A DNA stretch of 64,000 bases from Parietaria judaica (Eukaryota > Streptophyta > Magnoliopsida > Rosales > Urticaceae): the NCBI GenBank assembly GCA_954871525.1, contig OX940865.1, forward strand, positions 20,692,420 to 20,756,419, written 5' to 3'. The position numbers and the translations under genes are program-made. The notes under the pieces are model-generated. The model saw only the letters and a list, made by a program, of their open reading frames with translations. It ran no database searches and was not told the DNA's origin. This document shows, piece after piece, positions 34,383 to 46,804 of the stretch. Positions within the stretch are counted from its first letter, which is position 1, and each line of letters starts with the position of its first letter.

Positions 34383-34967
34383 TAGGGGTAAAAATAAAAC
34401 CCGAAAACCGGGTAAAAATCCGAATCTGATTCCGGATCCGCATACCCGGACCCGGTTTTTAAACCGGGTTCGGGTACGGGGTATTAAAATCATAAAAACC
34501 GGGTACACGGTTTGATACCCAAATTTTTTTAAATTATTTTATTTTCCTTTAATTTTATTTAATTATTTTTATCTAATGTATATTTTTATTATTATTGTCA
34601 TATCATATGTTTACAATTGATGTTAATGATGCTTGATGTGCGGAACGAAAAAATGATGGCAAAAACGAAGAAAAAACCGCAAGACTATGTTTTTTTTTTG
34701 CATTTTAATTTTAAGACAATGGATATATGTTTTTATTTATGAGACAATGTTTATTTTGAAATAATATATTTAAAAAAGTAATTTAAAAAACAAACGGATC
34801 CAGGTATAAACCCGGATCCGGTTGAAAACCCGTATCCATTTTCAAAACCGGGTACCGGATCCGGGTATCAAAAATTAGATACCCGGATTTTCAGGTACCG
34901 GGTATCAATTTTTAGATACCCGGTTTTCGGATGCGGGTACCGGGTACCCGACCCAGTTTCACCCATA
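34383..34967. mobile_element. non-autonomous hAT element, same family as 14569 (585 bp)
   Basis: Flanking octamers AAAATACT (34375-34382) and AAAATAAT (34968-34975) match at 7 of 8 positions. The ends are TAGGGGTAAAAA and the complement of TATGGGTGAAAC (9 of 12 positions match). The subterminal parts are dense in ACCCGG, CCGGGT and GGATCC-like motifs, as in the element at 14569-15326. The centre is AT-rich and carries no transposase. Confidence 0.8.
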
Positions 34968-34975
34968 AAAATAAT

Positions 34976-36896
34976 CATGTCATAAATTTTAAATTATAAT
35001 TTTTATCATTGCAAAAAATTCAAAAAATAAACTAAGAAATAACCCTGACTTTGGTTCCAAGTTTTTACTGCAAATCTATTTTAATTTTTTTTGAAAAAAA
35101 AATCTGATAAAATAATAATTGAAACATACTGCTTAAAAAAGTACTTTGTGGAGGCAAATAGTAAGTACTTGAAGGAGAAAGATATCCCCTCTATCAAATA
35201 TTCCATTTCACAAGGCTCTTAAACCTTCCATGCACAAAAAATAGTGGGGCACGTAGCTTTATCAATTTCATTGCAAATTATCAAACCCAAACGACAAATA
35301 AAACAAAAAACTCATATGAAAAAAAAAATTAATAAAAAAATTGGAACTTACCTCAACTAGGACGAATAGAACATAGTTCACAAAAATGAGAAAAGGGTAG
35401 TTATTGTCTTTTAGTGAGTTGATAGTGACACGTGGCAGCATCATAGGGTGTCGGTGGCTTGCCCTTTGTGTGCCCATATTCCATAGTATGTGGATATGAT
35501 CAAAGACTAGAAGAATGTGATGCGAGTATCCAAAGCAATTATGGTGAACATTTGTACCAACTCTAATTGATCTTTGTATTTTTGTCAAATTTCCAAAGAT
35601 AAAAAAAAAAAGCATGTGTTTATTTTGTTTAAATTTCTCAATATTCATAGTTTAGCTATATTTATAAATGCGTTGTCATTATTGTGAATGTTCCCATCAT
35701 TTATTGATTGGTTATTGGTTGCTAATGTTCATACCCCTTTGAATTTGGTGTCAATTGTTGTTGGTGTTGATCAATTTACTCTTGTCGTTTTGGGCATTTA
35801 AAGCACCACTTTTAAGTACCTAATTGCAAGAGTATGACTATAAGAGATGTAATGTAATTAATGGAGAGTTAATAATAAAGAGAATTACTTTAAACTCGGG
35901 CTATTTCTCATGCATACATATAACATACCTAGCCACTATTTCGAGGATATTGTCTCAACTTTCTTCTTATTAGGATTTTACGTAGTTATTTACTCCATAT
36001 TTCTATATTATTTTGCCATCTAATGTTTTAATTAACTAACATCAATAGGTCATTTTTTTAATTATAAAGTTAATATCTGAATAAAACTACAAATGAAAAA
36101 AAAAAGTGATGAGCCTCGGGACAGAGGGGAAGCTCTGATAAACATAGCTCATCTCAATATAGTTGTTTCACGCACGAATGTAAATTGATAAAAAGAAAAA
36201 AAAAATACTAGATCGTAACATTAAATTTGAGCTCGCTCAAAAGCATAATTTTTTTTAAAAAGTATTCCTAATTTAATCAAGTATGCTTTAAAACTAGCGA
36301 GAGGGAAGCTTAATAAAATGCATACAAAATTAATATGTGTGAAATATTTTAAGCCCTTGAAATTATAAGCGATCAGGTAAGATTTTTTATTCAATGCATC
36401 GTACGCCCAATTTTAACAATCCATCAAAGTTAGATCTTGTGGGAGTGACTCTCGAAACGCTCCAAACAGCAAGGACTATTCATTTAGGATGAAATTGATC
36501 AACTCCAAAAACAAGTACTACAATTTTCATATCATAAAGAATACAACTCATATATCGTCATTTTCTACTATTGCAACATATTACGTTGGTTGCCACACAT
36601 TTTGTTTCTTCTTTTTCTATCATCATTTTACAATTATAATATGCACAAATATTTATGGTCGGCCAAAGTTCTATTTTTAGTTGCAAGATTTCCAAGCATG
36701 CAATTAAATGTCAACAACAAACAATACATAAGCCATGACCCACACATCTCCAAGAGGAAAGACAATGGAACAAAGTGAGAAGAGATCTTAAAGTTTAGGG
36801 TAAAAACTTTGTACTCGATGTACTATCGTTATTTAATGACTACAAATAATGCATATATACTCATGATTTTACTAATTTTAGAATACATAAATACAC

Positions 36897-36936
<40 letters not shown>

Positions 36937-39166
36937 TTGGGTTTTGACTGAAAAGATGATAAATATCAATTATAGTATTATACGTTTATTTAGGACGACA
37001 TACATAATTAAAAACAGCCTGGTTTGAAAAGTCAACTATGACTATATAAGTTCAAGTGATCAACAGATCAGCATTGGGAATAGTGAAATACATGCAGTTA
37101 ACTTGTTTGTCACGTAATCATTTGCATGTATTTAAGATTAAAATAGATAACATGCATAATAAACTAAAAACTATATTTATTTTTATACTAAGAAATAAAA
37201 AATCACCATGGTTAAACCCTACATATTTGAATCTCAAGGGGGTTTAATTTAGAAATTTATGATTTAGAATCTTCTAATACCACGTTCCTCAAGAATATTT
37301 ACTAGTTATATTATTTATACAATGTGTATATATATACTATATATAAACTGGTAAAAATATTTAACAAAACGCAATACGTAAAGTCTAAAAATAATAATAC
37401 ACATTGTCAACTCTACTTAATAGTAATAGATAAAACGACATGACTTGTTTACTTAAACTAAAGTCAATAAGGTGAATTAGCAAATAAATAATTAAGTGCT
37501 TGTTTGATTTAAATTCCAAACTACGGAATACTCAATTCCTGATTTCTATCATCATGAACACATGTCTGTAAAATTTATGTAACATTTGCAGAATGCAATA
37601 AAAATGTTAAAGTAAAGTTCAAAACGGGGAATTTACCATATTTATAGGATTAATTTTATTTTATTTAGGAAGAGTAGAAAGTAAAGAGTTTGGTACTTTG
37701 GTGACAAAGTGAAAGCACAAAAAATGAGCGTAATTAACACGTATTCCCCACCTTTTATTATTAATATAATGTATTTATGCTTTTAAGATTAAAAACTTAA
37801 CGCGTTGAGAGAGAAGCACATGCCTTTCATCAATGCTTTCTCTCTCTCTACGTGTAGTTGCCTCATATTCTCCCCATGATCTCTCTCTCTCTCCTCTCAA
37901 TTTCTCTCTCTTTCCCACAAACAGTGACACATATTGCTCTTCTTTCAAAGCTTAAACCTTTTTGAATCTCCAACACTTCTTCGAGCTCGTGACTTGAGTT
38001 GTGACTTAATCTATGGATTTCCGAATCCCACATTTTATTTATTTTGAAAGTAAAACGGAATCGAAGTTTTTCGTTCCCGTTTTACATTACAATTTTTCAA
38101 GTTGAGGATAGTTACTTATTTTGAAAGAAAAAGAAAAATAAAGTTTTCCAATCCTATATTTTATTTTGAAAGAAAAACAAAATCGAAGTCCGGTACACAT
38201 TCTGAGGAGAGGTAAATTAAACATAATCAAGAATAAAAATACATTTTAGAGGAAAAAAAATTGAAAAATATGAAATACTCATAATTAGAAACAAAAAAAC
38301 TTAATCAACTAGCATTTTCTTAATATAATTTTAATATGTATATTTTTTAAAAATTAAATTTTTTAGATTCAAATTTTAGGGGATTCTCAAATCTCATAGT
38401 TTTACAAGACTACTTATTTTAATTAATACTTTTATTTTATTACATAAATATGGTGCTTAGTTCTTAAGAGTTGAATATAAAATACGGCATAAATCTTTGT
38501 TTGCCATATTGGCTGGTCCGAAAGCAAGAATCTTTAAGTGCATGCCAAAGCATACACCAAAAATGCGAGCCTCTTACTTGTTAAAGTTCCAACTTCCAAT
38601 ACAAGTACCAAACAAAACAAAAGTCAATAATAGTTTACTATCACCAATCATTACCCAAGAAAATTAACCTCAATATTTAAATAGGAAAACGACATTTATT
38701 CAAATTTTACTAAGATGGGTAATAATCATTAAATAAAGGGCTAATATAATTTCACAATCACGGGTAATAAATAATTAAATAAGAGGTTTAAATGACATAA
38801 CTTATTTTATTATAAGTGTAAAATTCTCATCATTTGAAAAAAATCAAATGCAATTTTCACGAATTTCTTTTATTTCGATGATTTTAAGATCTAAGACACA
38901 TCAAAAATATGTTGAAGAAAATAAAATATCAAATGGTTATGAGAACCTTTTGTAAATAATTGGACTCACCAAAAGTTTCGTAGCAATTGAATTGGGAAAC
39001 ATTTAGCATCAACTGAGATACAAATTATATTCCGTGGGAATATTATGTACATTCAAGAACAAAACTTTCACGGTTGAGGAAAAAAAATGTAAAAAAAAGA
39101 GAGAGCAAAAGAACTAAAAAAATTAATATTAAAAATTCTATCTTTTCTTTTCTTTTCTGACTTAAT
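34976..39166. other. AT-rich spacer, no gene seen
   Basis: No gene can be supported. It contains an (ATT)13 microsatellite and CT-rich stretches near 37840-37920. The right end should hold the 3' untranslated region of the - strand gene that stops at 39167. Confidence 0.45.
36898..36936. repeat. (ATT)13 microsatellite
   Basis: Thirteen perfect ATT units in AT-rich spacer. Confidence 0.92.
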
Positions 39167-40681
39167 CTAACAATCCCTATAGACAGAAGAATCAACCTCA
39201 GACGAGCATATCTGCTTCATTATAACGGACTTAACTAACTCCTGCCCGTTACCGTTACCGCGCTGCACCACGGCGTGCCTCCAAAACGACGCCGGGTTGT
39301 GCCCGAGCTCGCCCGCGTCCGGCACCGTCTCCCCCGATTTCACCACCTTCACGTTCTTTAGCAAGAACTCGTTCGCCACGAGCTGACTCAGCACCCCCGA
39401 CTCCGTCACGGCCCCGCCGCCTTTCTTTTTCTTTCCCGCGGACGCCGACGTGGCGCTCCGGACGATCTCGGTCAGCATCGCCGCGGCCAGCCGGCGGACG
39501 CCGCGCGCCCCGCCCGCTACGACAGACGGGTTGACCCCCGAGGGGTTCCGCTTCCCGTGCCGCTGGGTCGACCCGGCAGCGTGGAGGAGGACCGACTCGG
39601 GGCTCCGGTTCTTGAACTGGCCGAGGTGGTCGCCGAAAACGACGGCGTTTTTCGCGTCGAGTAAGGAGACGTGCTTGTAGTTTCGCCTGACCCGACCCAG
39701 AAGCATCGGGTAACAAGCCCACCTTCTCAGGCTCATGGGAACGTGGTCGCTGAGGAAACCGCCCAGCGAGTTTTCCGGGTCGAGATCCGAGGCTTCGAAC
39801 CCGACGACCGACCCGAAGCTCAGCCGAGTCGACTCGCCCGAGTCGTTGCCGAGCGACCGAGTCACTCCCTTTCTTCCCCACAACGGCTCTGCAACGTCCT
39901 TCTTGCTCTCTCTGAACTGGTTCACGTCGAAGAAGAAGCCGCTCTTCTTGCCGGACGGCGTCGTTTTGTTGAGACTCCGGTGCGTTTCGACGAGTCTGAG
40001 GAACGACTCGTTCTCCTCGCGAATCACTGAGTCGAAACTCGGCGACGACGAGGCGAAGAGCAAAACGACGTCGCTCCGCGCGGTGAGCCCCGACCGGTGG
40101 AGAGCTCTGAGGAAGAGCCGGAGCTCGTCCTCCGTCGCGCCGTCGCTGACGTGGCCAACGAGGAGATCGGCCATGGCCTTCGTGCCTCGCCGGTGGAGAA
40201 TCCCCAATCCCTGGAGAGCTCTCTCCGGCGAGGCGTCGCCGGGTTTGGAGCTCGGAGCCCTCCACATTTCCGACAAGAACCGCCGCGAGGAGACGAAATT
40301 AGGGTTCCGGCTCCGCGATTCGGAGAGGAACCGCCGCGAACCGACCTTGATTGGGGAATTGGCCCGGGCGTTGGGCTCGAAGGTGGAGAGGGTGAAGAGG
40401 AGGAGCGTGATGAAGACGAGCAGCGCGCAGATGGAGATCGTGGACTGCGCTCTGGAGAGGATCCGGCTCGAATTGCTCCTCCGAATGGCGAAGAGCTTGT
40501 TGTGGCCGTTAATGGCGGTCGCCGAGGCGGGGCTGCTCGCGGCGTCGCCGCCGTGGGTGGTGTCTTCGGGGAAGAAGACGAGGAGGAGGCCCATTCCCCA
40601 GCTTCCTTTGCAGTTCTTGGGCGATTTTGCGCAGAGCCCCATCAATGGAGGTTTTCTTGCTCTCCGAAGCTCGCTGTGCAT
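39167..40681 (-). CDS. plant membrane-anchored protein of uncertain function, single exon
   Basis: An intact 504-codon ORF, strikingly GC-rich against AT-rich flanks. A hydrophobic segment at about residues 80-100 (STISICALLVFITLLLFTLS) with Arg/Ser before it suggests a type II anchor with the bulk in the lumen, perhaps Golgi. The rest has conserved-looking blocks: DVVLLFASSSPSF (mid), SLRRWACYPMLLGRVRRNYK and HVSLLDAKNAVVFGDHLG, then NRSPESVLLH. The LLDAKN-VVFGD part recalls the metal-binding region of nucleotide-sugar transferases, but no clear DXD is present and I do not assert the activity. It resembles a plant family sometimes auto-named calcium ion-binding protein, without an EF hand I can see. 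A TATA box lies only about 50 bases upstream of the first ATG, so the second ATG (40642, giving MGLCAKSP) may be the real start. Confidence 0.75.
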   Translation of the reverse strand: MHSELRRARKPPLMGLCAKSPKNCKGSWGMGLLLVFFPEDTTHGGDAASSPASATAINGHNKLFAIRRSNSSRILSRAQSTISICALLVFITLLLFTLSTFEPNARANSPIKVGSRRFLSESRSRNPNFVSSRRFLSEMWRAPSSKPGDASPERALQGLGILHRRGTKAMADLLVGHVSDGATEDELRLFLRALHRSGLTARSDVVLLFASSSPSFDSVIREENESFLRLVETHRSLNKTTPSGKKSGFFFDVNQFRESKKDVAEPLWGRKGVTRSLGNDSGESTRLSFGSVVGFEASDLDPENSLGGFLSDHVPMSLRRWACYPMLLGRVRRNYKHVSLLDAKNAVVFGDHLGQFKNRSPESVLLHAAGSTQRHGKRNPSGVNPSVVAGGARGVRRLAAAMLTEIVRSATSASAGKKKKGGGAVTESGVLSQLVANEFLLKNVKVVKSGETVPDAGELGHNPASFWRHAVVQRGNGNGQELVKSVIMKQICSSEVDSSVYRDC

Positions 40682-40723
40682 GGACTGTCTTGTTCTCCTT
40701 CTTCTCTCTCTTTCTATTCTGGT

Positions 40724-40735
40724 TATTTATAAGAC
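40724..40735 (-). promoter_or_regulatory. TATA box of the - strand gene
   Basis: On the - strand CTTATAAATAAC is followed by a CT/GA-rich leader. A start about 30 bases downstream would fall near 40697, leaving roughly 15 bases before the first ATG at 40681 and about 55 before the ATG at 40642. Confidence 0.6.
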
Positions 40736-40741
40736 GGATTA

Positions 40742-43700
40742 GCGGGTTAATTAACTTTAATTAATTCGATAATCTTCTCTATATGACGAAAATACCCCTT
40801 TCTGATATCGAACCCTTTGATTTAAGAGTCTCGCTGTGCAGGGGTGGATTTGGAAAGAGGCGGTTATAGTTATTGGCATTATTGTCACGTGGAGAGAAAA
40901 TAACAGGAAATGTTTTAATTAAATAGAAAGAAAAAAAAAAATGGGAGCGTATTTATTGGACTGTTAAATGGGAAATAATTCGTAATTTTGCTTCAAAATA
41001 AGCAGTTTTTCTTTATAAAGAAAACAATAATATAATCTTGAGGGTAGAATCCATATAATACAATATAATCTTATAATTTGTATATTAAAAACAAAAACTT
41101 TTTATAATATATATAATTATGGTGTATTAATTTATAGTAATTTAATTTGATCTTGAATCTTGAGTGTTTTAACTTTTAACTTCATTTCTTACATACCTTT
41201 CTTTATATGCTATGCTTTTTGGGATTTGGATTCACTAGTGAGATTTTAAACATAATTATTTTACTTAAAAAATTAATTTAGACTATTTTATTTGGATACG
41301 GTGAGTCAAAATCATTTATATCTTAAATCTGAAAAAAAAAATCTGAATCTGAAAAAAAAAATACGACTAATTAAATTTTGTTTTTTCTTTTTCTTATTGT
41401 TTTTCCTAAAAGATGTGAATTGTAGAAATCGGATTTAACTTACACGAATATATATAATTTGTAAGGCCAAAGGGCAAAGACCATATAACGATTAACGAGT
41501 TAATTTCACAAAGGAAGTCAATTTTATACTACTTTTCGCAAATAAAAGCTCAATTGGTGTGAAATGTGAAAAATTACCAACTTTACGGGTCAAAATTTCA
41601 CTATTGCATAGATTGAGTCTAAAGCTACCAATCCCAAATTAATGAATTATTAAAATATTAATATAAATTAATTAGAATAAAAACAGAATCTTATTCATGA
41701 ACACTTACCATAATGAGAGTTTTTTACTCAAGCAAATATATTAATGCAATATATAATTATGTCGAATTGATTGTTGTATTTTATCAATGATTTCAATATT
41801 AATGTACAATTCGAAACAATTGTCATGATTCATGAATTTAATAGTTGATAATATATTAATATAGGATTTTATCAGAATTAAATTATCATTCAAACATTAA
41901 ACACGAAAGAACTGAAATTTCTTTATTTCTTGTTTTTTAATTTGTATGTTCATTTTTATTTTTACTCAATGCATCTTTCAAGAAACTGTCATTTCCCAAT
42001 TAATTAATTACTCTTTTGATGATCATATTTTGTACTAATCATGAATACACACATATATATACGTACATATTATTGGACATTAATTATAGAATCACGAAAC
42101 ATAAGATTCATGTTTCAATATAACCATTTAGTAGTAATAACTAATAAGAGATGTACTCATAGAATATATAATTTTATAGTACAAAAGAACTATTATATTA
42201 ACTAGAGCTAAACACCATTTTATGGACGCTCCCATCTCTTAACAAATTTTAAAGTTGACACCTCATTTTACCGTATATTTTTTTATCCGGGTTCAGTGGA
42301 ATTTTTAGGGATGCCACGCAAAATTTGATGAGGTGTTTGGATATAGTCGGAGGGTTGTGCTTCAACGGCTTTGGTAAAGCTCTTGATATTCGATGTTGCT
42401 TCATTCTCGCAGAAGAACACGATATTTCTTAACTCACGATGGAATCTGACATGTTTGTGATTGTCGATATCATCAATAAATTAAAAAATGATGAACTAAA
42501 AGTGATTATCGATGATATATGCGGATTGTGGATATAACGTAACTTTGTTGTGCTACGGCTATTCCAGTTCATCAACACCGCTACACATTGTTGTTCTCGC
42601 TATAAAAGGAATTATGCATCTTACTAGAGCGATTTACTGGCTATTAAACCAAATTAATTGGACATTAAGATTTTATTTTTCTTGCCAAATAACAACTTGA
42701 TATTCTATTATTGTTTAAAATAAGTTCTCTGATGAAGACTATGGGAAAGAGAAAAAACACTATAATATAACACAAAGATTTGAAGAACTAAAATGGAAAT
42801 GATACATTATAAGTTCTATGTAACACCTTAGATATCCAAAAAAGATAGAAAGTATAAAAGGAGAAACAACTAAATTCAAAGTCAAATAATTAGAAACGAA
42901 TAAAATAAACAAAAATGCAAAAAAATTGAAGAACAATCGAAGGAGATAGAAATTTGACGAAAATACATTTGCGTTAGAGACAATTTTAGATTTGACTAGT
43001 TCTACTCAATCTTCCGATTTAGTATATATATTACCATATTATTTATTTACCTAATTTTTATCGAGTTTCTTATTTTGTGACTAGGGAGCGAATCACATTG
43101 GAATTTAGGCTCGTTTGGAGAGATTTTAAGCCTATTTTTTTAAATAATAAATAAATAACCTTAATTTATTATATTATAAAATCTAATTTAGAAATATAAA
43201 TAGTATATTTACTTTTTGGAATATTCAAAAGAAGAAAGAAAGTACAGTATTAGTGATTGAATGCCCTTTTTTAAGTTAATACGTTGTATGTGTGACATAA
43301 ATTGTGTCAAATTCCAACTAATTAATGAAATCAAGATGTATTACCATTATTATTTTTTTTATATTTTTTTATAGGAAACATTAATTATTTTTGGGATTGT
43401 GTGATTAGTTGACAGACAAATACAGGAGAGAAATAAAAATCTGAGGGAATGGTGGGGAGAGTGTGAGATCATGAAAATAAATGAAGAGGGCTCACAAAGT
43501 CCTCAATGATTCTTGAATTATGCAAACAAATTAATTATTATTTTTAATTATATTGCGACTCTCAACATGTCACTGTTTTGACGGCAGATCTATTGAGGAA
43601 GGTTCCATGAAACTATTTACACGTGTGATCTAAATATACACACATAAATATATATATGTATATAATTATTAATGGATGGTGCTATATACATATAAGGTGT

Positions 43701-44305
43701 GAAGATACACTTGTGATATGCATTGGTAATTGCATTATTTTTCTCTTGACTGAATTGAAGAGGCAGCTGAATCTGAGCATCATGTTTATGTTGCAAAGAA
43801 TTAAAATAACTAACAAAAAGAAGTTGTCATAGCAGGAATATTATATATATATATATATATATATATCCATTTATAGTTATAAACTTATATACATTATATA
43901 GAGACTCTGACCCGAATTTAATTCTATAGCGCGATATAATTTCATTAGGTATTTTTGAGTTTTCGTTGCAGAAGTAGACTGCTTTTTTACTTATATTATA
44001 TAGAGTTAATGATAGTAAAAATATCAAAAAGTTTAATCAACGAATTATTCTTGTACTCAAAATTTAAAAACAATAACAAAAATACCTAAAGTCGTATTTG
44101 AAGAGTTAACCACTTTATTCTCGTAACGCCGTTAACTTGCCCTATTATATACATAAATAGAAAGGTCGAAACACTTCATTTTCTTTGTCTTATCTTTTCT
44201 ATGATAGTTTTGCTACAGTGCCACCTTTAACTACCCCATTTTATTTTTATTTTTTGGTCCTTTTAAAATATGTAATTTATATATTTGTATTGATTTATAA
44301 AATTA
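40742..44305. other. AT-rich spacer, no gene seen
   Basis: Short chance ORFs only. A (TA)n run lies at 43842-43867. The part nearest 40742 should contain upstream promoter elements of the - strand gene. A left-end-like string near 44010-44110 (repeated AAAATACC-type motifs) may be a decayed transposon. Confidence 0.45.
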
Positions 44306-44314
44306 TTATATATA

Positions 44315-45947
44315 GGGTAAACTGTGGCTAAAATACTTAATATTTCAGTTTTTTTTTTAATTATGTACCCAAAGTTTTTTTTGGTGGCTATTATACCCAA
44401 AATTTATTCTGTTAACGCCAAACGTACCCACCGTTAAATCTCCGTTAATCCTCCCTACGTGGCACACATGTCGCTGCCACGTCATCCTTGCAGCTAAAGT
44501 ACCCAATGTTGCAAACATTTGCGGCTAAAGTACCCAATGTTTAAAAAAATTGAACTTCTCGAGTGACTTATTTAGATCAATTTTTGGGTTAATTTTTTTA
44601 CACCGGACTCGGGTTGGCTTTTCGGGCCGAGGTCTGTATATGCAATATATATAAACTGTATATATATATACTATATATTAATTTATATATTTAGTATAGT
44701 ATACTAAGTTTATATATAATATAAAGTATAAATATAAAGTATATTTCAAGGGTATAAATTAGTATAATATAATATAAACTATATTTCAAGGGTATAATAT
44801 AATATAAAGTATATTTCAAGGGTATAAATTAGTATAATATAAAGTACAAATATAAAGTATATTTCAATATAAATTAGTATGTATAAAATATAAATATATA
44901 AATAAATATAAAAAAACTGTATATATTTATACTTTATATTATATATATTTATAATTTAGATTATATATAAACAATATATATAAATGCTGTTTATATTGAT
45001 ACTTTATATTATGTAGAAACCGTATATATTTATACTTTATATTGATACTTTATATTACATAGAAACTGTATTATACTTTATTATATTGATACTTTATATT
45101 ATATTATACTAATTTATACCCTTGAAATATACTTTATATTTATACTTTATATTATATATAAACTTAATATACTATACTAAATATATAAATTAATATATAG
45201 TATATATATACAATTTATATATATTTTATATACAGAGCTCGGCCCGAAAAGCCAACCCGAGTCCGGTGTAAAAAAGTCAACCCAAAAATCGATCTAAATA
45301 AGTCACTCGAGCAGTTTAATTTTTTTTTTAAACATTGGGTACTTTAGACGCAAATGTTTGAAACATTGGGTACTTTAGCCGCAAGGATGATGTGGCAGGA
45401 TAGAATGACGTGGCAGCGACATGTGTGCCACGTAGGGAGGATTAATGGAGATTTAACGGTGGGTTCGTTTGGCGTTAACTAAACCTGTAAATACAGTAAT
45501 CGGAAAACCGGATTTCCAGAATTTTTTTTAAAAAATCCGGAACCATAAAATCCGGTTCTGGATTTTTCCGGAACCAGAAAATCCGGTTCCGGATTTTCTA
45601 TATTTTCCGGAATCCGTTTTTTTATTTTTAAAAAGAAAAAAAGAAAAAGAAAACATATACTTTATAATTTATATATCAAACCGGTTTATACTTTATAATT
45701 TTATATTAAAAAAAAAACAGAACAAATCCGGAACCGGATTTTTCTTTCCGGAAAAAATCCGGAACCAGAAAATCCGGTTCCGGATTTTTCCGGAAACGTG
45801 AAAAACAGAACCCGGATCCGGGTTCTGTTCTATATTTACAGGTTTAGCGTTAACGGAATAAACTTTGTGTATAATAGCCACCAGGAAAAAAAACTTTGGG
45901 TACATAATTAAAAAAATGACATTGGGTATTTTAGCCACAGTTTACCC
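44315..45947. mobile_element. Mutator-like foldback element, split by a hAT
   Basis: The outer ends GGGTAAACTGTGGCTAAAAT and its reverse complement bound a nearly complete palindrome. Inner blocks also pair, for example 44601-44631 (CACCGGACTCGGGTT and on) with 45238-45268, a perfect 31-bp match. The AT-rich interior repeats in inverted order as well, so each arm reaches roughly 600 bp. Flanking nonamers TTATATATA and TTATATTTA match at 8 of 9, the target size of Mutator-like elements. Without the nested hAT the element is about 1.26 kb. No transposase is encoded. A transcript would fold into a very long hairpin. Confidence 0.8.
45480..45846. mobile_element. non-autonomous hAT nested in the foldback element (367 bp)
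   Basis: Perfect 8-bp target duplication GCGTTAAC (45472-45479 and 45847-45854). Ends TAAACCTGTAAATA and its near-perfect inverted copy. The inside is built of AATCCGGTTCCGGATT-like motifs in both orientations. The intact target GTTAACGCC is present once in the left arm of the host element, which proves that this insertion came later. Confidence 0.88.
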
Positions 45948-46068
45948 TTATATTTATCTCTATTTTTATTTTAAATTATAAATTTATCATATTAACTATT
46001 TAAAAGACCATAATATTTTTAGAATATTAATGCCGAAAGAAAATAACATTTAATATTAATACTAAAAA

Positions 46069-46236
46069 CAGTGGCGGAACCAGAAATTATACTCGGGGGT
46101 GGCTAAAATTAAATTTTAGTGAAATTTAAGAGTAAAATAATAATAAATAAATAAAATTAAGATAAAACAGTACAAAAAAGAAGAAGTTGGGGGGGTGGTT
46201 TGAACACCCCTGCCCACCCCCCTCGTTCCGCCACTG
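46069..46236. mobile_element. hAT MITE (168 bp)
   Basis: Perfect 8-bp target duplication ACTAAAAA (46061-46068 and 46237-46244). Perfect 12-bp terminal inverted repeats CAGTGGCGGAAC. This end sequence is typical of a widespread plant hAT family (CAGTGGCGGA). Nothing is encoded. Confidence 0.92.
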
Positions 46237-46804
46237 ACTAAAAAAACTACAATAATATCAAAATTAGAAAAAAAGAATGAAAAAAACACTAACTTAATAA
46301 GAAACGCATAAGTTTGATTTACTCTATATGACTATATGTATACGAGAATTGTTTATATTTTCGTCTAGGTTTATATTAGGGTTTGGTACCTACCGACAGT
46401 TCAAAACAATCCCCTTCTAGGATCTAGCTATATATATATAGTGTCCTCATAATTGCTGCATTATTCATGTACTTTCTAATGACATGCATTCGGCGATAAG
46501 TTTTCTATTTTGGACGTGTAAAAATTATCCATGGTTTGACTTAACTCTCTGGTATTTACTTATATGGAATTATTGACATAATGGAAAGCTCTTTTTTGTG
46601 GGAAATTTTTGTGCATAAAAGGTTAATCTTGTACAAAATGTATCGGTAGTACTTAGAGGTCACAAATCAGTATTGAGATCTAATTCCGTTTACGCCGATT
46701 TAACATTATTTAAGCTAAATACATGCATACAATTCTAATTGAATAAAAATGTTGAATAATTATTTTCTTAGAGTTGGATCGTAGACGTAATAGACATCAA
46801 CGGG

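Noticed and set aside
35268..35648. 126-codon - strand ORF
   Set aside because: Phe/Ile-rich reading of AT-rich DNA, no domain, no promoter or splice context.
39735..40742. 335-codon ORF on the + strand over the membrane-protein gene, and a 336-codon ORF in another - frame
   Set aside because: Both are by-products of the GC-rich coding sequence. The 504-codon frame has the TATA box, membrane segment and sensible composition; the others are low-complexity Arg/Pro/Gly-rich readings.
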